Shown here in pieces: positions 47,601 through 57,759 of a stretch of 64,000 bases of DNA. The position numbers and the translations under genes were made by a program. The notes below the pieces were generated by a model that had not been told where the DNA came from, searched no databases, and saw only the letters and a list, made by a program, of their open reading frames with translations. The stretch is from Chaetoderma sp. LZ-2023a (taxonomy: Eukaryota; Mollusca; Caudofoveata; Chaetodermatida; Chaetodermatidae): the NCBI GenBank assembly GCA_034401795.1, contig CM067360.1, positions 55,043,768 through 55,107,767 of the forward strand, written 5' to 3'. Every line of letters begins with the position of its first letter. Within the stretch, counting starts at the first letter, position 1.

Positions 47601-48418
47601 TGGGGAAGTCAGCATGTAGTCAATTGCGCTGGGCTTGCCCCTGTGACCATAACATGTACATTGACCCAGGTAGTCGCCCACAGTCCTACCATTAAGGATC
47701 CGGAGGCCAGCGGATCTGCAAAGCTGAAGGAGTTTCTTTCCGTGACTATCTACTGGCGCGAGGTCACGATTGTTTCTGAGAGTATGAACATCTCTTAGGT
47801 TATTCAAGTCTGTCAATAGCTCAAATGCTAGAGGGACGCCAGCATCAAAACAGTAGTATGCTTCTAGCTCTGTGCTGGCATTACAATCGCCGCAAACCAA
47901 ACAGCTGCCCAATTTTGAATATCTAGCCAAGTCATTCTCTAAGGTATCAAAGATGTCATCACTGGCAGAGGGTGATGCCGGACTGACGTACACCACCGCA
48001 ATGTAGACATCTTCATTTTTATGGCAGAAGTGTTCACAAAACTTTAACCAAGTAATTTCGGTAGATGTAAATGGCAACGCAGATTATACTTAATACAGAT
48101 TGACATGCCTCCATAGTTCTTCGTTGTATTGCGATATCTAGGGCGGGTGTTAGCCGGGAATGTATAATAGCCAGATAGTGACAGTGAATCAGCCTTACTA
48201 CAGTGTGTTTCGGTCAAGCAAATGATGTCCATTCTAGAAAGTGACGCGCAAAGATCAGCATCAGACAATTTGCAGACCCGCTGACCACCAACACGTTTAA
48301 AAGCGCCATCTATGTTCCAATAGGCTAAGGAAACATTATTAAGATATTTCATTATAACAGGGATATTGTGACCAAGATCAAGAATGAATTTGTAAGCTAG
48401 CAATGTGTATAAAATCAA
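44640..48418 (-). pseudogene. LINE-2 ORF2: endonuclease and reverse transcriptase, broken
   Basis: Minus-strand order: APE-type endonuclease (48,355-47,340; WNIDGAFKR, ICLTETHC, GDCNAS, SAIDYML), then RT (47,180-45,380; GKSSGPDFI, GNYRGIAV, GFKKNSRAADH, FVDFKSAFDSVS, LKQGCVLSPLLF), then a C-terminal zinc-knuckle-like part (CKMC...IEDEKHFILHC, near 45,060). The catalytic box reads MYAD-ILLS, so the usual YADD has lost an aspartate. Frame changes occur near 48,060 and 46,500, with further stops near 47,263, 45,755 and 45,365. The 3' end is about 44,640, where AATAAA appears on the minus strand. The clade is uncertain; the GNYRGIA motif is unlike CR1. Confidence 0.85.
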
Positions 48419-49110
48419 ATGTGTAAGTAAGAGATAAAAGTTGTAAAAAAATAAAATAAAATTGCGGCACGTGTACCGATGATAGGCGATACAAGTAACT
48501 CCGCTATCACCAAGACAACATCTATGTAATACATGGTAATAAGAATATGAATATCAGTTTCTTTATATGACCGCCTGTATTTAGTGGCCATATTTATAGG
48601 TGCCTGAAGTTATTAGGTGTGGGAATGCGTAATAAAACGCAGTTGTATAAGTTAAAATATCAATTGTTAAAAAATGGCAAAGGTATGTATTATTAACAAA
48701 CATGTGTACCGCATGCGCTCGTACGCACACACGCATACGAGCACAAACACACGCACAAATATACGCCCGCACGCCCGCACTGTCGATCTCCTCTACAGCA
48801 ACCTCTGTCTTGGTGTCCAAACGACGTCGGCACCCCGAGGCGGATGGCCCCAAGAACACCCGACTTAAGGAACCACTATTCGCTGGCACCAAAAGTTATG
48901 CACATTTGAGGAATGGGATGTATACAGATACATTCCATTCTTCTGTGCCCAGACAGTGGCCGCTATAGGCAGGCTCAACCGCGTACGGTATGAGTAGTTG
49001 CCGGCGCGCAAACATAGGAGGCATACGTACCACTAATATGTTTTGTTAACAATCTGAACAGTAATGCTCAATTAAATCATTTATAGAGTCACAAATAATT
49101 TGTATGAGAC
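48419..49110. other. spacer between LINE-2 ORF2 and the Harbinger element
   Basis: Contains an acgcacacacgcatacg-type simple repeat at 48,716-48,780 and no recognised domain. If the frame at 52.9-55.7 kb is the LINE-2 ORF1, this is part of the ORF1-ORF2 interval. Confidence 0.4.
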
Positions 49111-49305
49111 TATTGGCCGATTGCACACCTATAGATCAGTTAAGCCAGAGTTACCCCTTGAGCGGCGGCTCACGTAAGCACGGCTTAGGACGGGCTTGAG
49201 TTGAGATCAACTGAGAAGGACTTCGCTTGCTGACCGGCAAACTGAGCTTGGATTGCGTGAACTCAGCTCAACCCCGACATCGTGTCTGGTTCAATCATTT
49301 TCGCA

Positions 49306-50014
49306 ATGGCAGGTAAAGCGAAAAGTCCCAATTTTACCGAGATAGAAAAAAGTACTATATTTGAATTAGTAGAAACGAGAAAGGAAATTCTAGAATCTAA
49401 ACTGAATGACGGAAGAAATGTCTGTAAGAAAAATACTGAATGGAGCAAACTTTGTGAAGAATTTAATTGTCGTCTTGGAGTGAATCAAAGATCGGTTTCA
49501 CAATTGAAATCTCTATGGCAAAACCTTGAAGCTAGGACCAAGGCTGCTGTAGCCAAAGGAAGCCTGGAGACGAAGAAGACTGCAGGTGGACCGCCGGAAA
49601 AAAAATTGGACACATTTTCAAGCAGCATCTCGGAAATGCTTCTGCAGCAAATAAACAGTTTGCAAAATCCCTTTGATGATGACGTAAGCTTGCCTGGGGA
49701 TGAAGAAGATGCAATTGCTGACATACATGAGGTAGGTAATGATGACTGCAACAGAAGCAGCAGCAGCACAACCACCACCACTACCACCACCATCAACACC
49801 ACCATAGCCACCAACACCGCCGCCACCACCACCAACAGCAACAAGAGCAACAGCAATAACAGTAGTAGCAACAACACCAACACCACCACCGCCAACAACA
49901 CTAATACTAACACCAACACCAACACAGCCATCAACAACAACAGCAACAACAAAAATAACAGTAGCGGCAGCAGTAGTACCAACACCACTAACACCATGGT
50001 CCACCACCACCACC

Positions 50015-50059
<45 letters not shown>

Positions 50060-50061
50060 AA
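49306..50061 (+). CDS. Harbinger Myb/SANT-like DNA-binding protein
   Basis: The N-terminal 85 residues from MAGKAKSPNFT form a Myb/SANT-like domain of the kind found in the second Harbinger protein (EEFNCRLGVNQRSVSQLK, LWQNLEARTKAAVAKG, TAGGPPEKK). In that family it binds the transposase and the element ends. An acidic patch follows, then a long Thr/Asn/Ser, His and Gln homopolymer region of about 110 residues that ends in a stop after (CAA)n. I chose 49,306 rather than the upstream ATG at 49,282 because the relic at 17,960 starts at the equivalent codon. A second coding patch at 50,550-50,771, preceded by tattttcag, encodes a basic end (RRDQVKSRLLEM, LEHERKMR) typical of these proteins, so an intron probably joins the two. 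The repeat region may have expanded after insertion. Confidence 0.75.
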
Positions 50062-50549
50062 CAACAGCAACAACAACAGCAATTGGAGCAATGGTAGTGA
50101 TAAGAGACTGCCTTCTGGAATTACCGATGATGAAAATGACAACAATCTTGATATAAAAACAAGTGCGATGCGCCGACCGACCACCAGACCGACCGACCGA
50201 CCGACCGACCAATCAATCGTCATACTAACTTATACTAGTTGTTGCCCGCAACTAAAAACAATACCACTATAACCATGACAATACGAACAGATGGGTGAGC
50301 TAACCTGTAAATACGTCCGATGAATCTGGCATGGAACTAATAGGCCTAAGTGTTGTTTATCGAGAAACAATGTTGTGATAAGATGTTTGTGTCTATGACA
50401 GCAACAAATTTCAGCAACATTATTTCGGAAGCTGCTTAAAATGCATAATGTGTATCTTGGTGTTTTGACATTTTATGGATATGTCGTCAACATCATCTAA
50501 ATAACAATACATATATTATTAAATAGTAATTTTATGTTAATATTTTCAG
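50062..50549 (+). other. probable intron of the Harbinger Myb-like gene
   Basis: Lies between the simple-repeat end of the first coding block and a 3' splice-site-like tattttcag at 50,541-50,549. The donor is not certain. It includes a (GACC)n-type run at about 50,177-50,208. Confidence 0.4.
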
Positions 50550-50754
50550 AACAACGCTAATCCATCAGCTTCATCGGCGCAGCAAGACGGTTCAACAGCA
50601 TCATCTTCACTGATATCGTCATTACCGTCAGCTAGTACGCGCCCTACTTGTAGCACTGATCTGCGACGTGACAAAGATAAACGGTCGTCTCCACAAGGAC
50701 GTCGGGACCAGGTGAAATCTAGACTGCTAGAAATGGTAACATTGGAACATGAGA

Positions 50755-50842
50755 GAAAAATGCGTATATAAGACCTAAAAATATATACGCATTTTTCAAA
50801 ACCAATATGTCCTAAAAGAGGACATATTGGTTTTGAAAAATG
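50755..50842. repeat. two overlapping perfect hairpins
   Basis: Hairpin 1: 50,755-50,770 pairs exactly with 50,782-50,797 (16 bp, 11-base loop). Hairpin 2: 50,790-50,813 pairs exactly with 50,819-50,842 (24 bp, 5-base loop). They share the gcatttttc segment, and aaaaatg stands at both outer edges. The insertion interrupts the 3' end of the Myb-like coding region after EHERKMR. Confidence 0.95.
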
Positions 50843-50849
50843 TAAATTG

Positions 50850-51430
50850 GAACGTGATGTAGGCCTATGTTTAGAGCGCAGTGATAGTGGTGCCTGTGCA
50901 GCTGACAGGGAGCCAAATAAAATGAGCAATAATCATAATTTGTGGCAGCCATTCTGACTCTGATTAATTAAGACTATATTATTTATTAATTTGTTTAAAT
51001 CCTTATACGCATCCACATATGTTACTGTAATTTAAGAATACATACAATCAAATCATGTTGTTTTGAAAAGAATTTAACAAATGTTGTTTCATATGACTAA
51101 ATTGGTACTCTCTTGACTATTTTGCAACTAATTTGATTTAAAAGCTCTTTTTCTTAGGCTGCAACGTCTTCTATGCCAAATTAATTTAAAAAAAATATTA
51201 CACATTTAAAAGATATTGCTTACATCATATGCAATTATTACATGTATCGATCAGTCCAAACGCATTATGGTGGATTGTATTTGGTGATGGTTGTGGAGGT
51301 AGTGTGGGAGGGCATAGCGTAGCAGGGATGGAAATCTAGATAAGGGGTGTGTGGTAGCGTGGTGGGGGGGGGACTGTGTGGGTGTGTATAAGATATGGTA
51401 GTTTTATTTACCCTACATTATCCCTCACGA
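50850..51430. other. interval between the convergent Harbinger genes
   Basis: No coding region recognised. A CTTTCCA-family palindrome remnant lies at about 51,115-51,190 (ttttgcaactaatttgattt...), and G-rich gtggtgggggg lies near 51,360. Confidence 0.5.
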
Positions 51431-51440
51431 AAGTTTCAAA

Positions 51441-52444
51441 TCAACATTGCTCTCCTTGGTTTGCAATTTGCAATGCGGGTACCGGCACATCTGCTGGCCC
51501 AGCATCATCTCCATTAGGCAAAGGGACACCTGCTTCTCTTGAGATGTTGTGAAGAACGGAACAGGCGACGATAACTGTTAGGTTGGTCTTAAGCTTTAGT
51601 CTTAGTTGATATCGTAGGCACGGGAATCGACGTTTCCAGATACCAAATGTATTTTCGATGTTCACCCTTGCATTACTCAATGCATAGTTATAACGGCGCT
51701 CTTCCCTGTTGGTACAGTTAAGAAGAGGTGTCATGAGATATTGTCTGAGAGGATAACCATTATCACCAACCAAGATGCCATCAATTTCCCTTCTTTCAAG
51801 TCGCGCACAAATATTACTGTTTTCAAATATCCTGCTATCATGAGTACTACATGGACATCTGGCAACGACGTTTGTAAAATTATAATTATTGTCGCAGATT
51901 GCTTGCACATTTATGTAAAAGTAACCTTTCCGATTTCTGAACAATTCTGCAGTGTTCCTATCTGGTGACTGTATAGGAATGTGAGTACAGTCTATTGCTC
52001 CAATGATACCAGGTATTCTGCTTTGCAGCATAAAACTCATTTGCACCTCTCGTAACGTTGCTCGGTGGGAAATCGTACATAGCGTTTATACAGTGATGCT
52101 AGAGCACAAGAAACACGCTTTACTATACGTGAAACAGTACTTTGGTCCACACCAAATAGATCACCGTCAACTCGTAAAAAACAACCAGTTGTGTAAAAAC
52201 GTAACGTAATTAAAATTTGGTTAAGTGGCGAAATAGTTGACACTTTATTTTGCTTTCTTTCTAACATATTTTGAACGAGTTCCAGCATCATCAACACAGC
52301 ATCCTTATTTAGTCTGAATCTGTACAGAAATTCATCATCAGAATAAAATGTAATAGCGTTCAATCGATCTCTAATCAGTTGTTCCCGCCTAATTAATCTC
52401 TCAACAACATCAATTTGGTCTACTAGATTTAAATACTCCGCCAT
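51441..52444 (-). pseudogene. Harbinger DDE transposase (HARBI1-like), one frameshift
   Basis: The N-terminal block (52,444-52,037) has a helix-turn-helix-like part and FGVDQSTVSRIVKRV. The C-terminal block (52,046-51,441) has the DDE_Tnp_4 core: D in GAIDCTHI, D in VGDNGYPL and E in VNIENTFGIWKRR (residues about 19, 95 and 131 of that block), followed by SVLHNISRE. All three acidic residues are present. The two blocks overlap by ten bases in different frames around 52,040, so a single small indel breaks an otherwise full-length protein of about 335 residues. The enzyme would cut and paste elements bearing the ends at 49,114 and 52,598. Confidence 0.85.
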
Positions 52445-52621
52445 TTTTGGCGCTGATCTTAGCAGGTTCAGATTTTCCAGCGATTTGAGCGGAGTTTACG
52501 TAAGCCAAGCTGGTATGCAAGCGGACAAAAAGTATGAGCTGTGCGTAAGCCCGGGATCACGTTGAGTACAGCTTGAGCTATAGGTGCGCAATCGGCCATA
52601 TATGTCTATCTTATGCGCATT

Positions 52622-52862
52622 TTAACCCTTTAATGTCTAAATTTGGTAGAGAAACTCAAAACATTTCCTTAATGAACGTTAATTTGTAGATCAAGAGAAG
52701 ACTACCTCCAAAAAACCCACCACAGGAATGGCTGGCTCGGCTACTGAGCCAGTCATTTCTGTGGTAAATTACCAAAACCAGCCCTCTCTTGGTCTGCACA
52801 AGGGCATTTCTCAAGACCACTACAGAGGCGGTATTTGGCCGGCTGCGTCATGATAGGGTTAA
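52622..52862. mobile_element. piggyBac-type MITE, complete reference copy
   Basis: TTAA-ccctttaatg at 52,622 and catgataggg-TTAA ending 52,862, with a central hairpin (accacaggaatggctggctc / gagccagtcatttctgtggt) and longer imperfect arms. A TTAA target and CCC/GGG termini define piggyBac-type elements. It sits 20-odd bases from the right end of the Harbinger element. Confidence 0.85.
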
Positions 52863-52884
52863 TTCACTCATGCATACGCGTTTA

Positions 52885-55666
52885 TCATTTTCGTAAGGAG
52901 TGATAGGCCCGCATCATAGATTTGAACAATGATGGCATATTAGGTTCACTATTACTACTTGGTGCAGGTCGCGTATGGTTATGAGGAGGGTGAGCCGCTA
53001 ATTTGTCACTGTTTTGTCTCTGTGCACGACCGTGGAATTGTATCGTGGCAGGAGCACATTTGGCACGAGCAAAGTTAGTGCTGCGCTGATTTGTCTGATT
53101 AGTTTGATCACGCTGAATGCGGGAGTGCCTAGTGTCATTTGTCTGGTACTCATTATAAGCCGTTAGACCGAGTATGGGATTTACTACGCGTTTAAAGTTT
53201 CTGATCAGACGAGTCAAACCCGCCTTTGTGAGGTGGACCCCGTCCCTCACTATAACTCCTTATCCATGACGTGTAGTGAATCATGGGAAACTGCTGGTAC
53301 GTCAAGTGTGTCCAGGAATTTGTTGAACAGTGTCTCCTTCCGGTTGTAATTCTCAGACAATGATACGGATTCAAGAGATCGCGGTAACGCATGTACCATA
53401 CTGATAACAGAATCAGGCATACGCCGATTGCACAGCGACAACAGGTCTTAGGTTAGCTTTTCACAAACGTCCACAGATTGATTGGCGATGCTGTTGTCAG
53501 CCACTTGGAAAACGACACACTTGGCCTTGATGACGTTGTTGTTACTTACAAAGTTCAAAGCGCCATGCATGTTTTTCCTGATAGGATAACTGTAAGACAT
53601 TTTTTGTACCTGTATATTTTATCACTTTGAATGCGACTCACATGAGAATTACCGACGATGAGAAGGTCACACTGATAGTCATTGTTCGACGTTGGCTTAC
53701 CGCGTGGAGTGTTTGCATGTTCCTGATCATTATTTGTCGAAATGGCTTCGAACCTGTTAGGGTGTTGGAAGCTGGACGAGGCACTAGCGGATAGGATGTG
53801 AGACTGACGATCAGCTTTAGCATGATAGGTGTCCACAGTAACAATATTGTTAGTCTCATGACGACCTTGCTGCGTGATGCTTGAGAGTTCAGACTTAAGC
53901 CCACCCATGTCAGAGTGGCAATTTGAGCCATCTTTTTCTACTTTGGACATTTGAACAGGGATTTCAGTGACAGTTTGTTTTATATTGTCCACTGCTTTCG
54001 AGAGTAAACTATTGACGCCACTAGCTTTCTCACATAAGACATGTGATTATACATTTTTTTGTCAAAGCGGTGTGCAGCTCCTCTGTCAGCTTAAGTTTAT
54101 CGGTTTGCAAGGCTGTGCACACCGCTTCACAGTTGGCTAATGAGGACTTTAATTGTTGGCAACATTTGCAAGCATCTGCATTATTACGCGCCTGAGAATT
54201 AGCCAAGGACAATAATGATGCTTCAAGAGTGTGGATGCGTTCACATTTAGATTTAAGTTGGTGTTGTAATTCACGATTTTCTTGTTTTACACAAACGAGT
54301 TCTTTATTAGACAGTTCTGTCAGTAGACATTCATTTTCCTGGGATGATCGCAGAAGTTTATTTATCAGCTTATCTTCCATGTCACGAATGACAGACTGAA
54401 AGTTGCTGGCTTGTTTCAGTTGCTGCCCAGTTTCCATTAAGGTGGACAGCAACAGATTATCCTTTATTGAATCGACGCTAGGCAGTTTATGTGCGTCGTT
54501 AGTGTCACATTGTGTTGAAACGCTTGCGAACACTGGATGTTTGACAGTTCGTTCTTCAGATGACTCGATGGAACATATCGTCTGCATACCATTTTTGCTT
54601 AGGTCCACTTGTGAGTGTGAGCCTGTGTCGCATACTGTATGAGGGCTCTGAGTTTTGCTCAGATGGTACTGCCGTACATTCAAGACACTGAAATCTCCGG
54701 CTTTTACGCGAAAAGAAGAGATAAAGCTGATAAACAGGTAACGGTGTGCAATTGTGATGCATTTTGTGCTTACAGATGCAACATGTGATCATATCCTTGT
54801 TGTTCGGCATTGTACAAAAACGGCATGTTAACGATGTAGATGGGGAACTTTGCGATCTTAATGGCGACATTGCTGACGGCAAACTATCACGGGAATTTTC
54901 CTGATTGGTTGGCGCCGTGGATGATAATAAAGTGTATAGCGTAGCCCCATGATTGGCTAACTTGTCGGCCGCCTCGTTGCCAATGTCCCCCGTGTGTCCC
55001 TTTACGTGAGACCAGTTGATATCGACATTACTGACTAGATCGAATAGACGGATCCAAAGATCGGAGTTTTTTCTGCCTGTCAACCCTTCTTCCACGCAGT
55101 ACTAAACCAGTTATTCCGTTTATTAAGTATACGCTGTCGGATTTAATACATAATTGTTTAATGTTCGAACTGACCGCTTGTTCAAGCGCTATTATTGCGC
55201 CGTAAAGCTCGGCACGGTTATTTGTTGGTTGAATGCCATCTACGTGTAACGGGGCTCCAATGTTGTTAGGGTCATTTTCGCCCCAGAAAACACCGTACCC
55301 ACCCCTCGCACCACTCTCTCCATTGTTCAGGCAAGCGCCATCAACGTACACGGTGTGGATATTAGTGGTCAAATCACGTTTAGACAGGTGGGGTGGTTGG
55401 CAGGTTGGCGGGATATTTAAGTCATGCGAGTTACAATCTGTTGTAAGTTTAGCTGGTAAACTGTCCCTGGCGAACACCAAGATGTCTTCGTGCGTTATTT
55501 CAGCTTCGTTCATGAAGCGGACAGCATCTTCTAACGAATAGAAACTTTGATATTTGGCACCCGCACATTTGTCGACAGAGTCTTTGCAGGCTAACCAGTC
55601 ATTAAAAATACCGGGCTTACAACCCTTACCAATGGCGGAGTACTTAGTTTTCTTGTTGTCCCCCAT
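52885..55666 (-). pseudogene. RNase HI - PHD - coiled coil - SGNH hydrolase, LINE ORF1-like, broken
   Basis: Minus-strand order: (1) RNase H hybrid-binding domain from MGDNKKTKYSAIGKG through GAKYQSFYSLEDAVRFMN; (2) RNase HI core with VYVDGA, NNRAELYGAI, IKSDSVYLI and HVKGHTGDIGNEAADKLA, so all catalytic acids and the histidine are present; (3) PHD finger, CRFC...CCIC...HHNC...CLEC (about 54.8-54.7 kb); (4) coiled coil rich in Glu/Lys/Leu (about 54.6-54.05 kb); (5) SGNH/GDSL hydrolase with block I VGNSHVSRI and C-terminal RDGVHLTKAG, followed by a basic Gln/Arg/Pro-rich tail ending RAYHSLRK. At least four frame changes break it. PHD plus esterase is a known ORF1 composition in CR1-like LINEs, in which the esterase is of unknown role. 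The RNase H at the N-terminus is the unusual part. It could be the ORF1 of LINE-2, or of another element. Confidence 0.75.
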
Positions 55667-55669
55667 GTC

Positions 55670-56850
55670 TCTCGCTATGCAGGACGAAGTAGTTTAAGTG
55701 ATTGAGTAATAATAGTGAACGTACTCACGGGCATGCTGGTATGAATTCCAATACTGAGTTCTACTCACGAAATCACATAAAAACTTGAAATTATCCAAAT
55801 TTAAACCTACCTAGCACAATTAATAACGCCGATTATGTAGTAAGTTATGAAAATATAGTTAAGTTAATAAGTTATGACTTTTATCACACACTATATGTAA
55901 GTTGATTACACATTAACTAGCAAACTAATTCTTCTAACTCTGACTGAAAACTTTCATTTTTCAATCCAAATTCGTTATCGGATGATGAATAAATCATAAA
56001 TAATACGCACAAAACAAACAATAGAGCCTTGGCGTCATGCTGTTTCTCTATCTCGTATCGAAGGAGATCTCGCGAGACACGAATTTAACGCGGACTCGCG
56101 CAGATTTAGAGTTGCTCCAGAAAATGTGTTATAGTTCTATATTTATAAATACTACGCCATTGAATATTATATATGGCATAACTTCTCTAACACCGTGGCC
56201 CAGTATCTTAATTTCGTTATGTTAACAGCAAAGGGGCGTTTTACGTTTTACGCAGTAAAGCGGTCTAAGAATAGAGCTTATTCATTTTAATTAGATGTCT
56301 GTTTTTTCCGGTTTAGAGTCGACCACATGCAAATATTTGCTCTGTACAATCAATATCTAATATCGAGACTCCCGTCTATGATCTCAACCCATTGAGTATA
56401 AAACGTGTGCGACGTGTGATCTCGTAAAGATCAATAAAGCATATTTTCAGAAAGATAGTAACGAGGTGTAGACTTCTGCAGAGAAAGTGGGTACAATCTA
56501 AGAGAAGTGGGACACCAGGGTCCACCCACAGCACCCTTGGGGGTTGTTCAGTATACCCATACGGCATAGTTAATTTGTGATTATTAATTGCTGTACAATC
56601 ATAAATCTTTGTGTTTTATTTTTTGGAATTGTGAATCACTTTCTTCCGCCTGGAGCTTTTGTCAAATTGCCTAGCTATCGCCAAGGAAAACACTTTAATT
56701 CATGGAAAGTACAGAACTACAACGTATATTGTTATCTTACCTGGCCTGAAGGACCAAGTATGGTTATTGTCCGTCGCCCATCTGACGCTATCTGCCATAG
56801 ACGTTTTCTTTTATCCGACTTCATAGACTCCGTAAACATTGGACTGATTC
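55670..56850. other. unassigned stretch
   Basis: Upstream side of the RNase H-bearing frame, so it may include that element's 5' leader. A short motif near 56,045 recurs at about 22,115. No gene recognised. Confidence 0.4.
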
Positions 56851-56858
56851 AAAACAAA

Positions 56859-57757
56859 TGGACCTTTTTTTTAGCTATGCCCAACCCATCTCTAGCTAAG
56901 CTCCACCCACACCTAGCTCGTGTTGGGATCGATCGATCTCTGAACTCCCTGACTATCACTTTCCATAAAACTATGCAGGTAAGCTGTTTAATATTTTGAA
57001 ACTAAACTGACGGGGTTTTGCTGCTGCCTATGGCAGCAACAGCACCCAATCAAATTAATTTCAAAATATTCAACAGCATGTTTATTAAATAGTAGAGCCA
57101 TACAATTCTTACAACGTGTAGGACTATTAAGAGTTAAAGGCGGGCCTAATATAATCATTTATGACGTAATGATTATGGCGTCATCCTACACGCTGCTTAG
57201 CTGAGTATGACGTCATATGACGTCAACTTATCGATGGATACTCTGGAAAGGTGAATTTGCATCACATAGATTCGGGATTGTTTAAATGAAGTTGAATGTT
57301 CGATGTTGCCCTATTTAAAAAAAAAGCCTTTAAACAGCGTCACTGAAACCAACCCGTCGATTCATCTTTCCAGAGTATCCATCGATGATCTGACTTTATA
57401 TGACATCATGGTGGGCTAAGCGGCGAGTAAGATGACGTCATAATCATTACGTCATAAATGATTCTATTGGACCCGTCTTTAACTCTTAATAGTCCGACAC
57501 GTTGTACGAATTGTATGTCTCTACTATTTAATAAACATGCTGTTGAATATTTTGAAATAATTTGACTGGACGCTGTTGATGCCATAGGCAGCAATAGTGC
57601 CCAGTCAAATTAGTTCCAAAATATGCAACAGCTTACCTGTATAGTTTTCTGGAAATTGATAGTTAGGGAGTTCAGTGATCGATCGATGCCAACACAAGCG
57701 AGGTGTGGGTGGAGTTTAGCTGGAGATGGGCGGGGCATAGCTAAAAATGGAAAGGCC
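56859..57757. mobile_element. two CTTTCCA-family MITEs in inverted orientation
   Basis: Left copy (about 56,859-57,251, reverse) and right copy (about 57,367-57,757, forward) form arms of about 390 bp around a 115-bp spacer. The inner ends mirror exactly: cgatggatactctggaaag at 57,233 and ctttccagagtatccatcg at 57,368. Each arm has its own palindrome of about 90 bp and CRE octamers (57,213, 57,221 and 57,433). Confidence 0.75.
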
Positions 57758-57759
57758 CA

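Larger units (their letters stand above)
49114..52598. mobile_element. PIF/Harbinger DNA transposon, nearly complete
   Basis: TGGCCGATTGCRCACCTATA-type inverted ends (left 49,114; right ending 52,598) match over about 24 bases with two mismatches. Flanking TAT on both sides (49,111-49,113 and 52,599-52,601) fits a 3-bp target duplication. Inside are two convergent genes typical of Harbinger: a Myb/SANT-like gene on plus and a DDE transposase on minus. It is 3,485 bp long. A truncated relative lies at 17,767-18,010. Decay is light: one frame break in the transposase and a foldback insertion at the end of the Myb-like coding region. Confidence 0.85.

Noticed and set aside
49485-50223. Minus-strand Leu/Val-rich, membrane-like open frames
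   Set aside because: Antisense shadow of the Thr/Asn/Gln repeats in the Harbinger Myb-like gene.
56859-57757. Single autonomous element with 390-bp terminal repeats
   Set aside because: Each arm alone has both ends of the CTTTCCA MITE seen as single copies elsewhere, so two inverted copies explain it better.
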